Origin: CAZGAH01 sp964523295
Lineage (GTDB): Bacteria > Desulfobacterota > Desulfovibrionia > Desulfovibrionales > Desulfovibrionaceae
Reading direction: 5' to 3'
NCBI GenBank assembly: GCA_964523295.1
Contig: CAZGAH010000066.1
Location: forward strand, 1-23,071
DNA length: 23,071 nucleotides
Below, in pieces: positions 7,236-16,029 of this stretch. Both the position numbers and the translations under genes were made by a program. The stretch's first letter is position 1. Every line of letters begins with the position of its first letter. The notes beneath the pieces are model-generated. The model was not told the DNA's origin, did no database searches, and saw only the letters and a list, made by a program, of their open reading frames with translations.

Positions 7236-8969
7236 ATGGCCAGCCAGCCAGGGTATCGTTACTATCAGTCCGATCTCGCCGCCATGCCGCCCATGCGCGC
7301 CATTGCCGAGACCCTGCTGATCGACCGGCGCATCCGTTCTGTCAGCGCAGCCGAGGCGTACGCGCTGGCGTTACGGCAGCCCGATGTTCAGGAGACCGAC
7401 CTGGAGATATACGCCCCGGCGGCGCGTCGGCTGGGCTTGCCCCATGGGGCGCGCGTGTTGAATAACTGCCATGGAAAGATCATCGGACGCACGGCCAAGG
7501 CCCGGCGCTTTTTCAATCGTCTCGCACGGGCCGAGCAGACGAAGGTCCTGGGCGATCTGCGTGAGGCGGTTTTCGACATGCAGCAGCGCCCCCTCATCAA
7601 GGCGCACGCCGTGCTCGGCCTGGACAGCGACCTCATGATCAGGGCGACGCTCGTCAGCACCGAGGACGACGCCATGAACGTCTTCAACTGGCTCGCCAAT
7701 TTCACCCCGTATGACGAGCTGGCCGATGTCTATGACGCGAGCCCGGTGCTGCCTGTTCAGGATATTCTCGTCATCGCCGACAACCATTGGACCAATGCCG
7801 ATCCCTTCTATCACAACTACGGCTCTCCGCAGCTGGCCCTGGTCGACGAAAAGGCCAACGTCATCTTCAATTTCGGCATGAGGTATTTCGGCGAAAGGAA
7901 AAAGGGAACCCTTACGCTGGCCTGGACCTCGGGCATCCGCATCGGCATGGTCGCCTGTCACGGCGGCATCAAGGAAATGGACTTCACCGCCTGCGCCGAC
8001 GAGCGGGCGCGACGCATCGGCAAACGCTCCATCGCATTTTTCGGGCTTTCCGGAACGGGTAAATCGTCGCACACCAACGCTTACGACAACAACGGCACAC
8101 TTCCTGCCGGCACAAAAAAGGTCGTGCTCCACGACGACGCCTTCCAGATCGACGTCGCCGACAATCTCTGCCGGGTCTGGGAGCCGACGCTTTTCGACAA
8201 AACCGACTCCCGCCCCCCGGATCACCCGGACTGGCGCTATTTCATCTCCGTGCAGAACCACGCCCTTGTCGAGGTTCAGGGCCGCGTTCTTCCGCTGGGG
8301 CAGGACATCCGCAACGCCAACGGTCGCGCACTCCTGGACCGTGACGTGCTCGGCGAGCACGTCAACCGCTGCGGCTTCCCCTCGCTCATCTGCTGGCTCA
8401 TGAAAGACACGTGCCTGCCGCCCATCGTCCGCTACGACGACCCCTGGCTGGCCGTGGCCATGGGCGCGACGCTGCTTACCCAGCGCAACCGGGCGGAGAA
8501 TGTCTCCGAAGAAGAACTGGACAGACTCGTCTTCGAGCCCTTCGCCAACCCGTTCCGCATTTACGAACTCTGGAAAGACGTGGAGGCCTTTCTCAAGGTC
8601 TTCGAGCACGGCGCCGCCGGATTCTCCCTGAATTCGTTCGGATTCTGGCGCAGCTCCGGGGAAGACGTCCACCGTATCGATCTGAGCACCTCGCTCAGGC
8701 TGCAAACCGCCATTCTGCTCGATGAGCTTGAATGGGAGCCCTGGCCCATGATCTCCGGCGCCTGGCTGCCAGCGGCGGCCAGCATAGAAAGCATACTGCC
8801 TGGGTATTGCGATCGTTACCATCCTTCCAGTGTCCACACGCCGCAGGAATACGCCGCTACGCTGAAGGATCGTTTCGCCCGGCGTCGCGAGTACCTTTCC
8901 TCCACGGATTTGCGGGACAGGCCGGAGTTGCTGGCCGGACTCGACGCCAGACTGCGGGCCGCGAGCTGA
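7236..8969 (+). CDS. Phosphoenolpyruvate carboxykinase (ATP)-family protein, divergent
   Basis: ATP-type PEP carboxykinases convert oxaloacetate and ATP to PEP, CO2 and ADP. Visible family features are FGERKKGTL (218-226), matching the GEMKKG substrate/Mn motif, then CHGG (241-244) near the usual His position. The kinase P-loop FFGLSGTGKSS lies at 268-278, and VVLHDDAFQID at 296-306 matches the metal-binding aspartates. The length of 577 aa exceeds the usual 520-540, and several segments differ strongly from E. coli PckA. It is therefore a divergent branch member whose carboxykinase activity is likely but not certain. The ATG has AAAGGAG about 6 nt upstream. It stands alone on the plus strand, followed 172 nt later by a membrane kinase gene. 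Confidence 0.85.
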   Translation: MASQPGYRYYQSDLAAMPPMRAIAETLLIDRRIRSVSAAEAYALALRQPDVQETDLEIYAPAARRLGLPHGARVLNNCHGKIIGRTAKARRFFNRLARAEQTKVLGDLREAVFDMQQRPLIKAHAVLGLDSDLMIRATLVSTEDDAMNVFNWLANFTPYDELADVYDASPVLPVQDILVIADNHWTNADPFYHNYGSPQLALVDEKANVIFNFGMRYFGERKKGTLTLAWTSGIRIGMVACHGGIKEMDFTACADERARRIGKRSIAFFGLSGTGKSSHTNAYDNNGTLPAGTKKVVLHDDAFQIDVADNLCRVWEPTLFDKTDSRPPDHPDWRYFISVQNHALVEVQGRVLPLGQDIRNANGRALLDRDVLGEHVNRCGFPSLICWLMKDTCLPPIVRYDDPWLAVAMGATLLTQRNRAENVSEEELDRLVFEPFANPFRIYELWKDVEAFLKVFEHGAAGFSLNSFGFWRSSGEDVHRIDLSTSLRLQTAILLDELEWEPWPMISGAWLPAAASIESILPGYCDRYHPSSVHTPQEYAATLKDRFARRREYLSSTDLRDRPELLAGLDARLRAAS

Positions 8970-9141
8970 GCCGACCGCCGCGCCCGGCGGCGACATCCCG
9001 GTACGATGGAACTGCCTTGCCGTCGTCCTGCGGCAGCAAGGTGCATCTCCAATCCACAAGGGCGTGATTCCGGCGATTGCCTTCCAGGGCGCCGGGGCGT
9101 ATATTTACGGTCTTATGCAACGCATACGCCAGCCTCAGGCC

Positions 9142-10410
9142 ATGAACGCCCCTTCCCGTTTTGCCGTCATCAAAGACGCAATCCATCGCATGAGCAGCAC
9201 GCCGCCTGCGCTGCTCGCGCTGCTCTATCTGCTTATTTACGTAGTGATGGAAAACGTCGTCGAGAATCCCATCCGGTTGTATATCTACAACGTATTTCTA
9301 GCCTTGTCCGGCATCTATTTCGCTTGGTTCACCGGCGGGCGCCTCACGATGTACTATGTGGCATTTTTCAACATATTTATTGTCTTCATTTTTTCAAAGA
9401 TGATGTGGAACGCCAAGCTCGTCGTCACCGGCGAGGTGTTTCAGGCCCGGACTTTTCTGGTGATGTATCTTTTTGCCGCCTGCATCATGTATCTGATGAT
9501 GCGCAAGAAGTCTCCGGCAGACAAAAGGCAGGATCAGCAGCTCCTGGCCATTGAACAGGAGCGGGGGCGACGACAGAATCTTGAATTCATGATCGCCACG
9601 CGTAAGCTCAAGCATGATCTGCTTGCCCAGGCCAATCTGGTCAAAGACGAATTGCAGTTGCTGGAAGGCGCCTGGAAGTCGAATATCCACGACATTCTCA
9701 ACGACCTGCCGGAAATCAAAGAGCGTGATCTCTACCGGCAAATTCTGCTCCCCTTTCAGGAAAAGATCATCGGCCACCTGCGTGAACTGGAGGGGCGCCT
9801 GACCTTCGACGTGCAGCGGATATCCCTGTTCGAGGTGTACGCGCATCTTGCCGGGCTGCTGCAGAGTCGTATTGCCGGCAATGCCTTTGGCTACGGTCTG
9901 GCGATAGACGGGGATGCGTGGCAGGAGACAACGGCCTGGGTGCGGGTTGACAGGAACAAGGTCTGGGATATGCTGCTCAACATCCTGCGCAACGCGCAGG
10001 CAGCGCTCGATTTTCTGCGCATAGAGCGCCTGCGTTCAAGGCGGACCGATCCGTTTTCCCCGTGCATCCGGGTCGAGTTCCTGTCGACCGGGCAGTCGGC
10101 GCAGATACGCGTGACGGACAATGGCGGGGGCCTGGACGATGAGGTGGTCGCCAGACTGTATCGCGAGCCGGTGGTTTCCCGAAAGCGTAAGGGCGAAAAG
10201 CCAGGGCAGGGAAGTCTGTTCGTGAAGTTCTTCGCCGACCGCATGGGCATGACGGTGAGCGCGGAGAACACCGTTCAGCCCCAAGGGCCGGGCCTGGCGG
10301 TTACGCTGGACATCCCTCTGGACACGCCCGAGAGCGACGCGGACGACGAACCCGGGGGAAAGGATACCGTCGGCCATCGTCGCTGGCAGGCTTTTACGGC
10401 GAAACTGTGA
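9142..10410 (+). CDS. Membrane sensor histidine kinase
   Basis: About four membrane helices occupy residues 21-40, 46-65, 70-87 and 103-120, with almost no periplasmic domain, so the signal is probably sensed in the membrane. A coiled-coil linker leads to RKLKHDLLAQANLVKDEL, where H158 is the candidate phospho-histidine in an atypical H box. The ATP-binding HATPase domain is clear: N box LLNILRNAQAAL (N280, N284), G1 box TDNGGGL (D326 to G330) and G2 box PGQGSLF. The start is uncertain. A GTG at 9064 would add 26 residues; the ATG at 9142 has only a weak AGG upstream. The response regulator gene follows on the same strand and is the natural partner. Confidence 0.85.
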   Translation: MNAPSRFAVIKDAIHRMSSTPPALLALLYLLIYVVMENVVENPIRLYIYNVFLALSGIYFAWFTGGRLTMYYVAFFNIFIVFIFSKMMWNAKLVVTGEVFQARTFLVMYLFAACIMYLMMRKKSPADKRQDQQLLAIEQERGRRQNLEFMIATRKLKHDLLAQANLVKDELQLLEGAWKSNIHDILNDLPEIKERDLYRQILLPFQEKIIGHLRELEGRLTFDVQRISLFEVYAHLAGLLQSRIAGNAFGYGLAIDGDAWQETTAWVRVDRNKVWDMLLNILRNAQAALDFLRIERLRSRRTDPFSPCIRVEFLSTGQSAQIRVTDNGGGLDDEVVARLYREPVVSRKRKGEKPGQGSLFVKFFADRMGMTVSAENTVQPQGPGLAVTLDIPLDTPESDADDEPGGKDTVGHRRWQAFTAKL

Positions 10411-10584
10411 CCCCGGGCCTTCGAAGGCGGGCGACGGCGCGCTGCACCGATGGCACTTGCCGGCATTGCCGGCGTTTTCGGCAGCCGCGGGAGCTTTTTT
10501 CCGGCGATGCACGCGGCTTTCTGGAAAAAAAGCATCTGGTATTTCCGGTCAAATCAGCCATGAATGCCGGTAAAGAGAGCGAAG

Positions 10585-11493
10585 ATGACCGAACAGAGTA
10601 CGCCCCTGTCATTCAACGTGGCCGTCGTCGACGACGCGCCGCTTATCCGGGACATTGTCTGCCAGACCCTTGCCGATGCCGGATTGCTCGATCGTTGCGA
10701 GCGATTCGCCGAGCCGTTGTCCTTTCTGGAATTTCTCAAGGCTGCGCCGACGCCGCCGGATATCGTGCTGCTGGACGTGCATTTCGAAAATTCCGGCTTG
10801 AGCGGAGTCGATATTTTGCCCTTCATACGCGAACAATATCCGTATCTGCCGATCGTTCTGCTCACCGGAATGGAAGGCGAGGTCATTGAGGACGCACAGG
10901 ATTACGAATGCGTCTACTATATTCCCAAACCCGTAGAGCCGCAGCAACTGGTTCGTATGGTGCGCTTCTACACCGGAAGCAGTCGCAAGAGCGCGCAGCG
11001 CATTGAGAATCTCTCGCGCGACCTGGAGGAGCATCGCGAATTGCTGGAGTATCTGGAGCAGGAACTGGCCCAGGTCCGGCAGAGCAGCCAACCGGAAAAG
11101 GAGCAACCGCCGGAACCCCGCCAGCCGCGGGCCTTTGAACGGGTGAAGGAGATCCTCGATCTGGCGCTGAAGTCCTGCGCCGTTCTGCCCAGTTTTTACG
11201 CGGACATGGAAGAGGTGTTCAACGGCGATGCGAAGCTGCTCAAGCGCGTGGTGGAGTCGTTGTTTCTGTTCGACCGGTCCGAAACCGTTATTCCGGGGCA
11301 AAACGTCCACAAATACATCGATATTAACGTCGATAACGTCTACAGTCTACGTCTCTCGCGCAAGGCGCGCATCTTCTTCTACCGATCCCGGAAAACCGGG
11401 CTGAAACGGCTCCTGCGCCTGGACTGGGAGCATAACACCGCGGGGATGCTCAAATGGCTGCGCAGCAATTACGCCACCTACAAAGACGACTGA
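10585..11493 (+). CDS. Response regulator with RelE-like C-terminal domain
   Basis: The 302-aa protein begins with a receiver domain carrying D16-D17 (VVDDAPLIRD), phospho-acceptor D64 (VLLDVHF), T94 (LLTGME) and K115 (IPKPV). A coiled coil (about 135-165) and a Pro/Glu/Gln-rich linker follow. The C-terminal part (about 185-302) is not a DNA-binding helix-turn-helix type I know. Its pattern VYSLRLSRKARIFFYR (252-267) followed by LLRLDWEH (276-283) resembles the beta-strand core of RelE/HigB-superfamily domains; this is an inference from pattern only. The ATG at 10585 follows AAAGAGAG; an ATG at 10564 would add seven residues without a Shine-Dalgarno. It follows the histidine kinase by 174 nt and overlaps the next small gene by 40 nt. 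Confidence 0.87.
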   Translation: MTEQSTPLSFNVAVVDDAPLIRDIVCQTLADAGLLDRCERFAEPLSFLEFLKAAPTPPDIVLLDVHFENSGLSGVDILPFIREQYPYLPIVLLTGMEGEVIEDAQDYECVYYIPKPVEPQQLVRMVRFYTGSSRKSAQRIENLSRDLEEHRELLEYLEQELAQVRQSSQPEKEQPPEPRQPRAFERVKEILDLALKSCAVLPSFYADMEEVFNGDAKLLKRVVESLFLFDRSETVIPGQNVHKYIDINVDNVYSLRLSRKARIFFYRSRKTGLKRLLRLDWEHNTAGMLKWLRSNYATYKDD

Positions 11494-11822
11494 GCCCGGT
11501 CCTGGCCCTGGCGTTGCGCCTGGTCTGTCGTTGCGGACCGGCCGCGACGCTGCTGGCTGCCTCGGCCCTCGTCCTGTCTCTCGCCCTGCCGTGCCGGGCG
11601 GGCATGGTCGTCAACCGCGACAAGAAAACCTACGTGATCGTCGCGCATTGGGACGACCTGAGCACGCCGGAGAAACAGGAAATCCACCCGGGCGAAAAAC
11701 TCTTCTTCGAAGACAAGCCCTGCACTGTCGAGGTCATTGGTCAGCGCGACAACATGTACCTGCGCCCGCGCGAGACCATCATCCTTTCCAACGGAGTACT
11801 GCGTCGGGTCACGGGCGAATGA
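11454..11822 (+). CDS. Small exported hypothetical protein
   Basis: I do not recognise the family. The 122-aa product has a long basic N-region, then a hydrophobic stretch (about 30-46) ending in CRA-G, which looks like a signal peptidase I site. There is no proper lipobox. The mature part of about 72 residues is polar and beta-like (KTYVIVAHWDD, GEKLFFEDKPCTVEVIGQRD) with one Cys. The ATG overlaps the response-regulator gene by 40 nt and has a GGGA about 8 nt upstream; a TTG at 11514 would give a shorter signal peptide. The overlap suggests translational coupling with the two-component pair. A separate promoter begins 79 nt downstream, so it probably ends this transcript. Confidence 0.72.
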   Translation: MAAQQLRHLQRRLSPVLALALRLVCRCGPAATLLAASALVLSLALPCRAGMVVNRDKKTYVIVAHWDDLSTPEKQEIHPGEKLFFEDKPCTVEVIGQRDNMYLRPRETIILSNGVLRRVTGE

Positions 11823-11900
11823 CGCCGGAGTCTGGAGTTGGTCTGGACATTCTTTTGAAATGATATTCCACTGTTACGCGAAAAAAACACCCCGGGCTCC

Positions 11901-11930
11901 TTGACATGCCCCCTGTCCGGGTGCTATCTG
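11901..11930 (+). promoter_or_regulatory. Extended -10 promoter for the PEGA gene
   Basis: A perfect TTGACA (11901-11906) is followed after 18 nt by TATCTG (11925-11930). An upstream TG at 11922-11923 makes an extended -10. Transcription would begin near 11937, leaving a leader of about 145 nt before the ATG at 12081. This position excludes a longer in-frame start inside the promoter. Confidence 0.62.
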
Positions 11931-12080
11931 GCGAAGGGTACGCTGCCGGAAATACCTGTTCTGCCGCGACAGTCGTTATCAAGGCATGAACGGGCAACTG
12001 GCAGCCGCTTACGCCGCCGGCGATGGCTGCGCATCGCACGCCGGCCGCGTTGCCGACCGATCAATCGCAAGGATACCGCC

Positions 12081-14006
12081 ATGAACGCACCTGGTCACCT
12101 TCGCTGGAGCATACTCCTTCTTCTCGTGTTGCTGATTCCCGGCACCGCCCTGGCCGTGCCCGAGCCGTTGCAACGGGTCAACCGTGAGAACGCCTGGGAA
12201 CTGGCCTGGGACGAGGCCTGGGAACTGGCCTGGCAGGCCTCGGGCTCGCTCGCGGTCGCCTCGGTCCTGCCGGACGATCCCTTTCTGGAGGAGTCCGTGC
12301 AGATTACGCTGGAGCAGCCGGCTACGGGCGGGATCGACCTGACCTGGGGCGTCGCGCAGAATCCCCTGGGCACGGCGGCTGCCGATCCGGACATGTCCTC
12401 TGCCGTGCACTCCGATCATGCCGGCAGGCTCTTCGTCGAGTGCGATCCGGCGGACGCGAGCGTGCGCCTGGTTAATGGCAACGCGGCGTTTTCTCAAGGT
12501 ATGGACCTGCCGGCCGGGCAGTATGTCATCGATGTGGTCAGGCAGGGGTACAGCTCGCAGATGCGGCGCCTGGAAATCATCCCTGGCATGGCCGCGACCG
12601 TGAAAATTTCCCTGGCGCCGGCCGAGTCCGCGCGTAACAGCGTCGAGACCGCGCTTGCTCCGGCCGATGCGGGCGCCGTAAGCGCTGCGCAGCCGCCTCT
12701 CGGCGCGCGCGCAGTGCCGAGTCAGCCCTTGTCCACGACCGGAAACGCCGGGCGGCTGTACGTGCGCACGGAGCCTGCCGGAGCGCTCGTCCGCGTGGTC
12801 AGCATCAAGCCCACGTTTCAGCAGGGCATGGAGCTCGCGCCCGGGCGCTACCGCGTCGACGCCTCGCTCGACGGCTATGAGACCTCGGAACAGACCATCG
12901 AGATTCAGCCCGGCCGCGAATTCACAGCCACCTTCCGCCTGGCGACCTCCAGGCCCAAGGGTCGTCTGTACGTGCAGACCGAGCCTGCCAACGCCATTGT
13001 CCGGGTCAAGCATATCCGTCCGAAGTTTTCCCAGGGCATGGAACTGCGCCCCGGTCGCTATACCCTCGACATCGCCGCGCCCGGATTCAACACCCTGGCC
13101 CAGGAGGTCGACATCGCCTCCGGCGAAAACAACGCCCTCAGCATCGTTCTGGCCAAGGCCACGACGGCCGGCCGGCTGTACGTCAAGACCAGCCCCGGCG
13201 ACGCCGCCATACGCCTGCTCGGTGCCAAAGCAACCTTCTCCCAGGGCATGGAACTCGCACCCGGGCGCTACACCGTCGCGGTCGAGCGCGACGGTTATGC
13301 CACCACGAGGCGGCAGGTCGAAATCAAGGCCGGGCGGGACAATGTCGTGGCCCTGGACATGAAGCAGAACGAACAGGCCGCCGGTCGACTGTTCGTCAAG
13401 ACCGATCCCTCCGGAGCAGCCGTACGCGTGCTCGATATCCGGCCGAAGTTCGAGCAGGGAATGCCGCTGAAGCCCGGCGTCTACACGCTGAACGCCGCGC
13501 TGGAGGGGTACCGGCCGCTTATTCGCACCGTCGATATCCTGCCTGGCAAGGACAATGTCATCGACCTCAGCCTGGAGAAGGCGCCCCAGCCGGTTCTCGG
13601 GGCCACGGTCGAGCAGCCGCAGCCGACCGTGCAGAGCAGCAGCATCGAGACCCCGGACACGCTCACCCAGTTCGACGTCGAGGCCTTCCTCACCATGGCC
13701 GGCCTGGCTCTGAACGCCGGCGACCATCAGGCCGCCCTGCGCGCCGCGGACTACGCCCTGCGCCTGGCGCCGCAGAACCTCGACGCCTTCAAGGCGCGCG
13801 GCGACGCCTACCTCTTGATGCAGGACTTTGACAGCGCCATTGCCAACTACCGCCAGGTCCTGGCCCTCAAGCCCGAGGATGCGCGCATCCGGCAGACCCT
13901 GGCCCGGGTGGACGAACGCCGCGTTGCCGCTACGGTCGCAACGCCGCAACCTGCCCTGGTTGCCGGGCAGCCTGCCAAGGAAGATGTCGCCGTCGTCGAG
14001 CAGTAG
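12081..14006 (+). CDS. Exported protein with five PEGA domains and a TPR region
   Basis: The 641-aa protein starts with a signal peptide (ILLLLVLLIPGTALA, cleavage near 25). Five PEGA-type domains follow, each opening with GRLYV or GRLFV, at about residues 115, 224, 294, 364 and 435. Each carries a P..A..R motif, then FSQGMELAPGRY and a G[YF] later. Residues 531-620 form tetratricopeptide-like helices (ALRAADYALRLAPQNLDAF, then a second repeat). PEGA domains are linked with cell-surface or envelope proteins and are thought to bind partners or polysaccharide; TPRs bind proteins. The protein is probably periplasmic or surface-attached, of unknown partner. The ATG has AGGA 8 nt upstream. A short duplication near the N-terminus repeats AWELAW twice. 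An exported protein and a phosphodiesterase gene follow on the same strand. Confidence 0.88.
   Translation: MNAPGHLRWSILLLLVLLIPGTALAVPEPLQRVNRENAWELAWDEAWELAWQASGSLAVASVLPDDPFLEESVQITLEQPATGGIDLTWGVAQNPLGTAAADPDMSSAVHSDHAGRLFVECDPADASVRLVNGNAAFSQGMDLPAGQYVIDVVRQGYSSQMRRLEIIPGMAATVKISLAPAESARNSVETALAPADAGAVSAAQPPLGARAVPSQPLSTTGNAGRLYVRTEPAGALVRVVSIKPTFQQGMELAPGRYRVDASLDGYETSEQTIEIQPGREFTATFRLATSRPKGRLYVQTEPANAIVRVKHIRPKFSQGMELRPGRYTLDIAAPGFNTLAQEVDIASGENNALSIVLAKATTAGRLYVKTSPGDAAIRLLGAKATFSQGMELAPGRYTVAVERDGYATTRRQVEIKAGRDNVVALDMKQNEQAAGRLFVKTDPSGAAVRVLDIRPKFEQGMPLKPGVYTLNAALEGYRPLIRTVDILPGKDNVIDLSLEKAPQPVLGATVEQPQPTVQSSSIETPDTLTQFDVEAFLTMAGLALNAGDHQAALRAADYALRLAPQNLDAFKARGDAYLLMQDFDSAIANYRQVLALKPEDARIRQTLARVDERRVAATVATPQPALVAGQPAKEDVAVVEQ
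12192..12233 (+). repeat. 18-nt exact tandem duplication in the PEGA gene
   Basis: GCCTGGGAACTGGCCTGG occurs at 12192-12209 and again at 12216-12233, a 24-nt period. It encodes a repeated AWELAW just after the signal peptide and may be a recent slippage product. Confidence 0.85.
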
Positions 14007-14131
14007 CCGCTCAGGCCAGGCGAAGCCCCATCGCATTCCGGGCCGCTCCGGCAGGAGGGCAGGCGTCCCTGTTACTCCGCGCCATTTTTCAGGCTTTTTT
14101 CGGGGCACCTTTGCCCGTCGCGCCAGGACGG

Positions 14132-14141
14132 NNNNNNNNNN
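14132..14141. other. Assembly gap (10 N)
   Basis: Ten undetermined bases lie in the 230-nt intergenic stretch between the PEGA gene and the next exported protein. The true gap length is not known. I see no gene in the surrounding intergenic sequence; a T-rich segment near 14090-14100 is not a convincing terminator. Confidence 0.97.
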
Positions 14142-14236
14142 GATCTCCACTCTTTTCCCACCAGACGGCGTCGACGCGCAGCCGCCAGGGCTGAAGCCTG
14201 CGCCCGCGCAGCCTGCCGTCGCGTAGAGACGAAACC

Positions 14237-14773
14237 ATGAAAACGACGCTGCTGTCCCTGCTGTTCGTACTGCTTTCCGCCGGACCCGCCCCGGGCTTCA
14301 ACATCGGCTATTACAACGGCAAGCTGGAGAACTTCCGGCTCTATTCCGCCGAAAAGCTCAACGACCTGTACACGCTGCGCAACATGTACATCGACAGCAA
14401 CGACGCCGTCGCCAGCGAGGGCGTTCAGCTGTTCATCGGCGAAGTGCGCAAGAGCATGTACCTGACCGGCAATCTGCTGGACATTACCTTCCTGTCCGCC
14501 CGGATTCCGAAAGAAGAGGACGAGAAGGGTCTCGTCCGCGAGTACCTGGGCGCGCGCATCGGCGAAATCAACGACAACATCGAGTTCACGGCGCTCTCCC
14601 TGGAGGAGCTGGTCAAGGTGCTGCGCAAGCGGAACCAGGCCACCCTGGCCATGGATTTCGCCAGCTACAAGTCCAGACTCCAGGAACTCCACGGACACGT
14701 GACCGGCCTGCGGCAGGCGATCGAGGGCAAGCCCGAACCGGCGCCCGCCCCCCCCGCTGCGCAGCAGCAATAA
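14237..14773 (+). CDS. Exported hypothetical protein, mostly helical
   Basis: I do not recognise a family. The 178-aa product has a clear signal peptide (KTTLLSLLFVLLSAGPAPG, cleavage near residue 20). The mature part looks all-helical, with many charged residues (ARIPKEEDEKG, ELVKVLRKRNQATLAM) and no Cys. It ends in a Pro/Ala/Gln-rich tail. The ATG has only a weak Shine-Dalgarno (GAGACGA). It lies between the PEGA/TPR gene and a glycerophosphodiesterase gene on the same strand, 107 nt before the latter. A periplasmic or envelope role, perhaps with the PEGA protein, is inferred from context only. Confidence 0.78.
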   Translation: MKTTLLSLLFVLLSAGPAPGFNIGYYNGKLENFRLYSAEKLNDLYTLRNMYIDSNDAVASEGVQLFIGEVRKSMYLTGNLLDITFLSARIPKEEDEKGLVREYLGARIGEINDNIEFTALSLEELVKVLRKRNQATLAMDFASYKSRLQELHGHVTGLRQAIEGKPEPAPAPPAAQQQ

Positions 14774-14880
14774 CCATTCGCAGCGCGCGCGAGGTCGACT
14801 GGCAAGGGTGGACGAGCCGCGGCATTTCCATTCATGGCGGCTGCTGTCAGGACGGACGCCGGACCCGTAGGGAGGCTCGA

Positions 14881-15960
14881 ATGCGCGAAAGCAGGGTCAT
14901 GATGTGGAAAGCGATCGCCTTCGCGTGCTGTCTTGCGCCGTGTTGCCTGTGGGCGGCCGGGGAGAGTGCTCCGGGTGGTCGCAGGGACGTACGCGCCTAT
15001 AACGGCCGACCGACCCCGCCGGACGTGATCCAGGTCTATGCGCATCGGGCTGTCCGGGGGCTGTTGCCGGAGCACACGCTGCCAGGCTACGCCGAGGCGC
15101 TGCGCATCGGGTGCGACTACGTGGATATGGACGTGAACATGACGCGGGACGGCGTGCTCGTGGTCACGCACGACCAGACCCTGAATCCGGACCTGACAAC
15201 CGACGCGACGGGCAAGCGGGTCACGGCGCGCATTCCCGTGAACACCCTGCTCTGCGCGGAACTGCAACGCTATAATGTCGGCAGGCTGAACCGGGAGTCG
15301 GACTACGGCCGGCTCTTCCCGCACCAGCGCGACCTCGATTTAGCCTCGATCCCCACGCTGCGCGAAGTGATCCGCTACGTAAAGGGCATTGCCGGCGACC
15401 GCGTCGGCTTCCAGATCGAGATCAAAACCGACCCCGCGCACCCCGAACTCAGCCCCACGCCCAAGGCGTACGCCACGGCCCTGCACGCCCTGCTGCACGA
15501 GGAGCGCGTCCTGGACCGTACGGAAATTCAGGCCTTTGACTGGCGCTGCCTGATCGAGCTGAACCGGATCGACCCGAAGGCCAGGACCGCGTACCTCACG
15601 GACAGGACCACGGTCTCCCTGACCGACGCGGAGACAGGACTCTGGACAGCAGGACTGCTGCCCAAGGATTACGGCTACTCCCTGCCCCGAATGGTCAAAA
15701 GCCTGGGCGGAAGCTGCTGGGACCCCTTCGAAATGGACCTGACCAAAGCGGCCCTGGACGAAGCCCACGCGCTCGGCCTCAAGGTCGTCCCCTGGGGCTG
15801 GCCAGAAATGGAGGGCAACGATTTCCCCCACGAAACCATAACCCGACTCATCGCCTGGGGCGTCAACGGCATCATAACCGACAGACCAGACCTCCTCCGC
15901 GACCTCCTGTCCGCCAAGGGCTACGCCGTGCCCGGGGGGATGGGGACGAGGGGGCCGTAG
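14881..15960 (+). CDS. Exported glycerophosphodiester phosphodiesterase
   Basis: Enzymes of this family hydrolyse glycerophosphodiesters to sn-glycerol-3-phosphate and an alcohol. The 359-aa product has an N-terminal signal peptide (about residues 1-26), so it acts in the periplasm like GlpQ. Family motifs are H55-R56, E64 in LPEHT, D82-M-D84 (canonical ExD, first Glu replaced by Asp) and H97-D98 in VVTHDQT. FQIEIKTD and the C-terminal GVNGIITDRPD are also present. The ATG has GGGAGG about 6 nt upstream. It is last in the plus-strand envelope series after the PEGA and hypothetical genes. Right after the stop the DNA changes to an AT-rich island. It could be called glpQ-like, but substrate and regulation are not shown. 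Confidence 0.93.
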   Translation: MRESRVMMWKAIAFACCLAPCCLWAAGESAPGGRRDVRAYNGRPTPPDVIQVYAHRAVRGLLPEHTLPGYAEALRIGCDYVDMDVNMTRDGVLVVTHDQTLNPDLTTDATGKRVTARIPVNTLLCAELQRYNVGRLNRESDYGRLFPHQRDLDLASIPTLREVIRYVKGIAGDRVGFQIEIKTDPAHPELSPTPKAYATALHALLHEERVLDRTEIQAFDWRCLIELNRIDPKARTAYLTDRTTVSLTDAETGLWTAGLLPKDYGYSLPRMVKSLGGSCWDPFEMDLTKAALDEAHALGLKVVPWGWPEMEGNDFPHETITRLIAWGVNGIITDRPDLLRDLLSAKGYAVPGGMGTRGP

Positions 15961-16008
15961 CGGGCTGCGTGGCGTGTGCGCGGGAGGGGGGGCGGGTCGG
16001 GTGAAATA

Positions 16009-16023
16009 TTTGTTGAGCTGAGG
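16009..16023 (+). repeat. Left imperfect inverted repeat of the AT-rich island
   Basis: TTTGTTGAGCTGAGG here matches, in opposite orientation, TTTTGTGAGCTGAAGG on the minus strand at 18806-18791. There is one base gap on each side of a shared GAGCTGA core. Both copies sit where base composition switches between GC-rich and AT-rich DNA. They could be terminal repeats of an inserted island or a coincidence. Confidence 0.35.
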
Positions 16024-16029
16024 ACTTGG

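Noticed and set aside
7371..9059. Long minus-strand open frame opposite the PEP carboxykinase gene
   Set aside because: It is a shadow of a well-motivated enzyme gene, with no Shine-Dalgarno or domain.
12009..14150. Long minus-strand open frame (about 713 codons) opposite the PEGA gene
   Set aside because: It is antisense to a clear signal-peptide/PEGA/TPR protein, runs through the N gap and has no recognisable domain; GC-rich third-position bias explains it.
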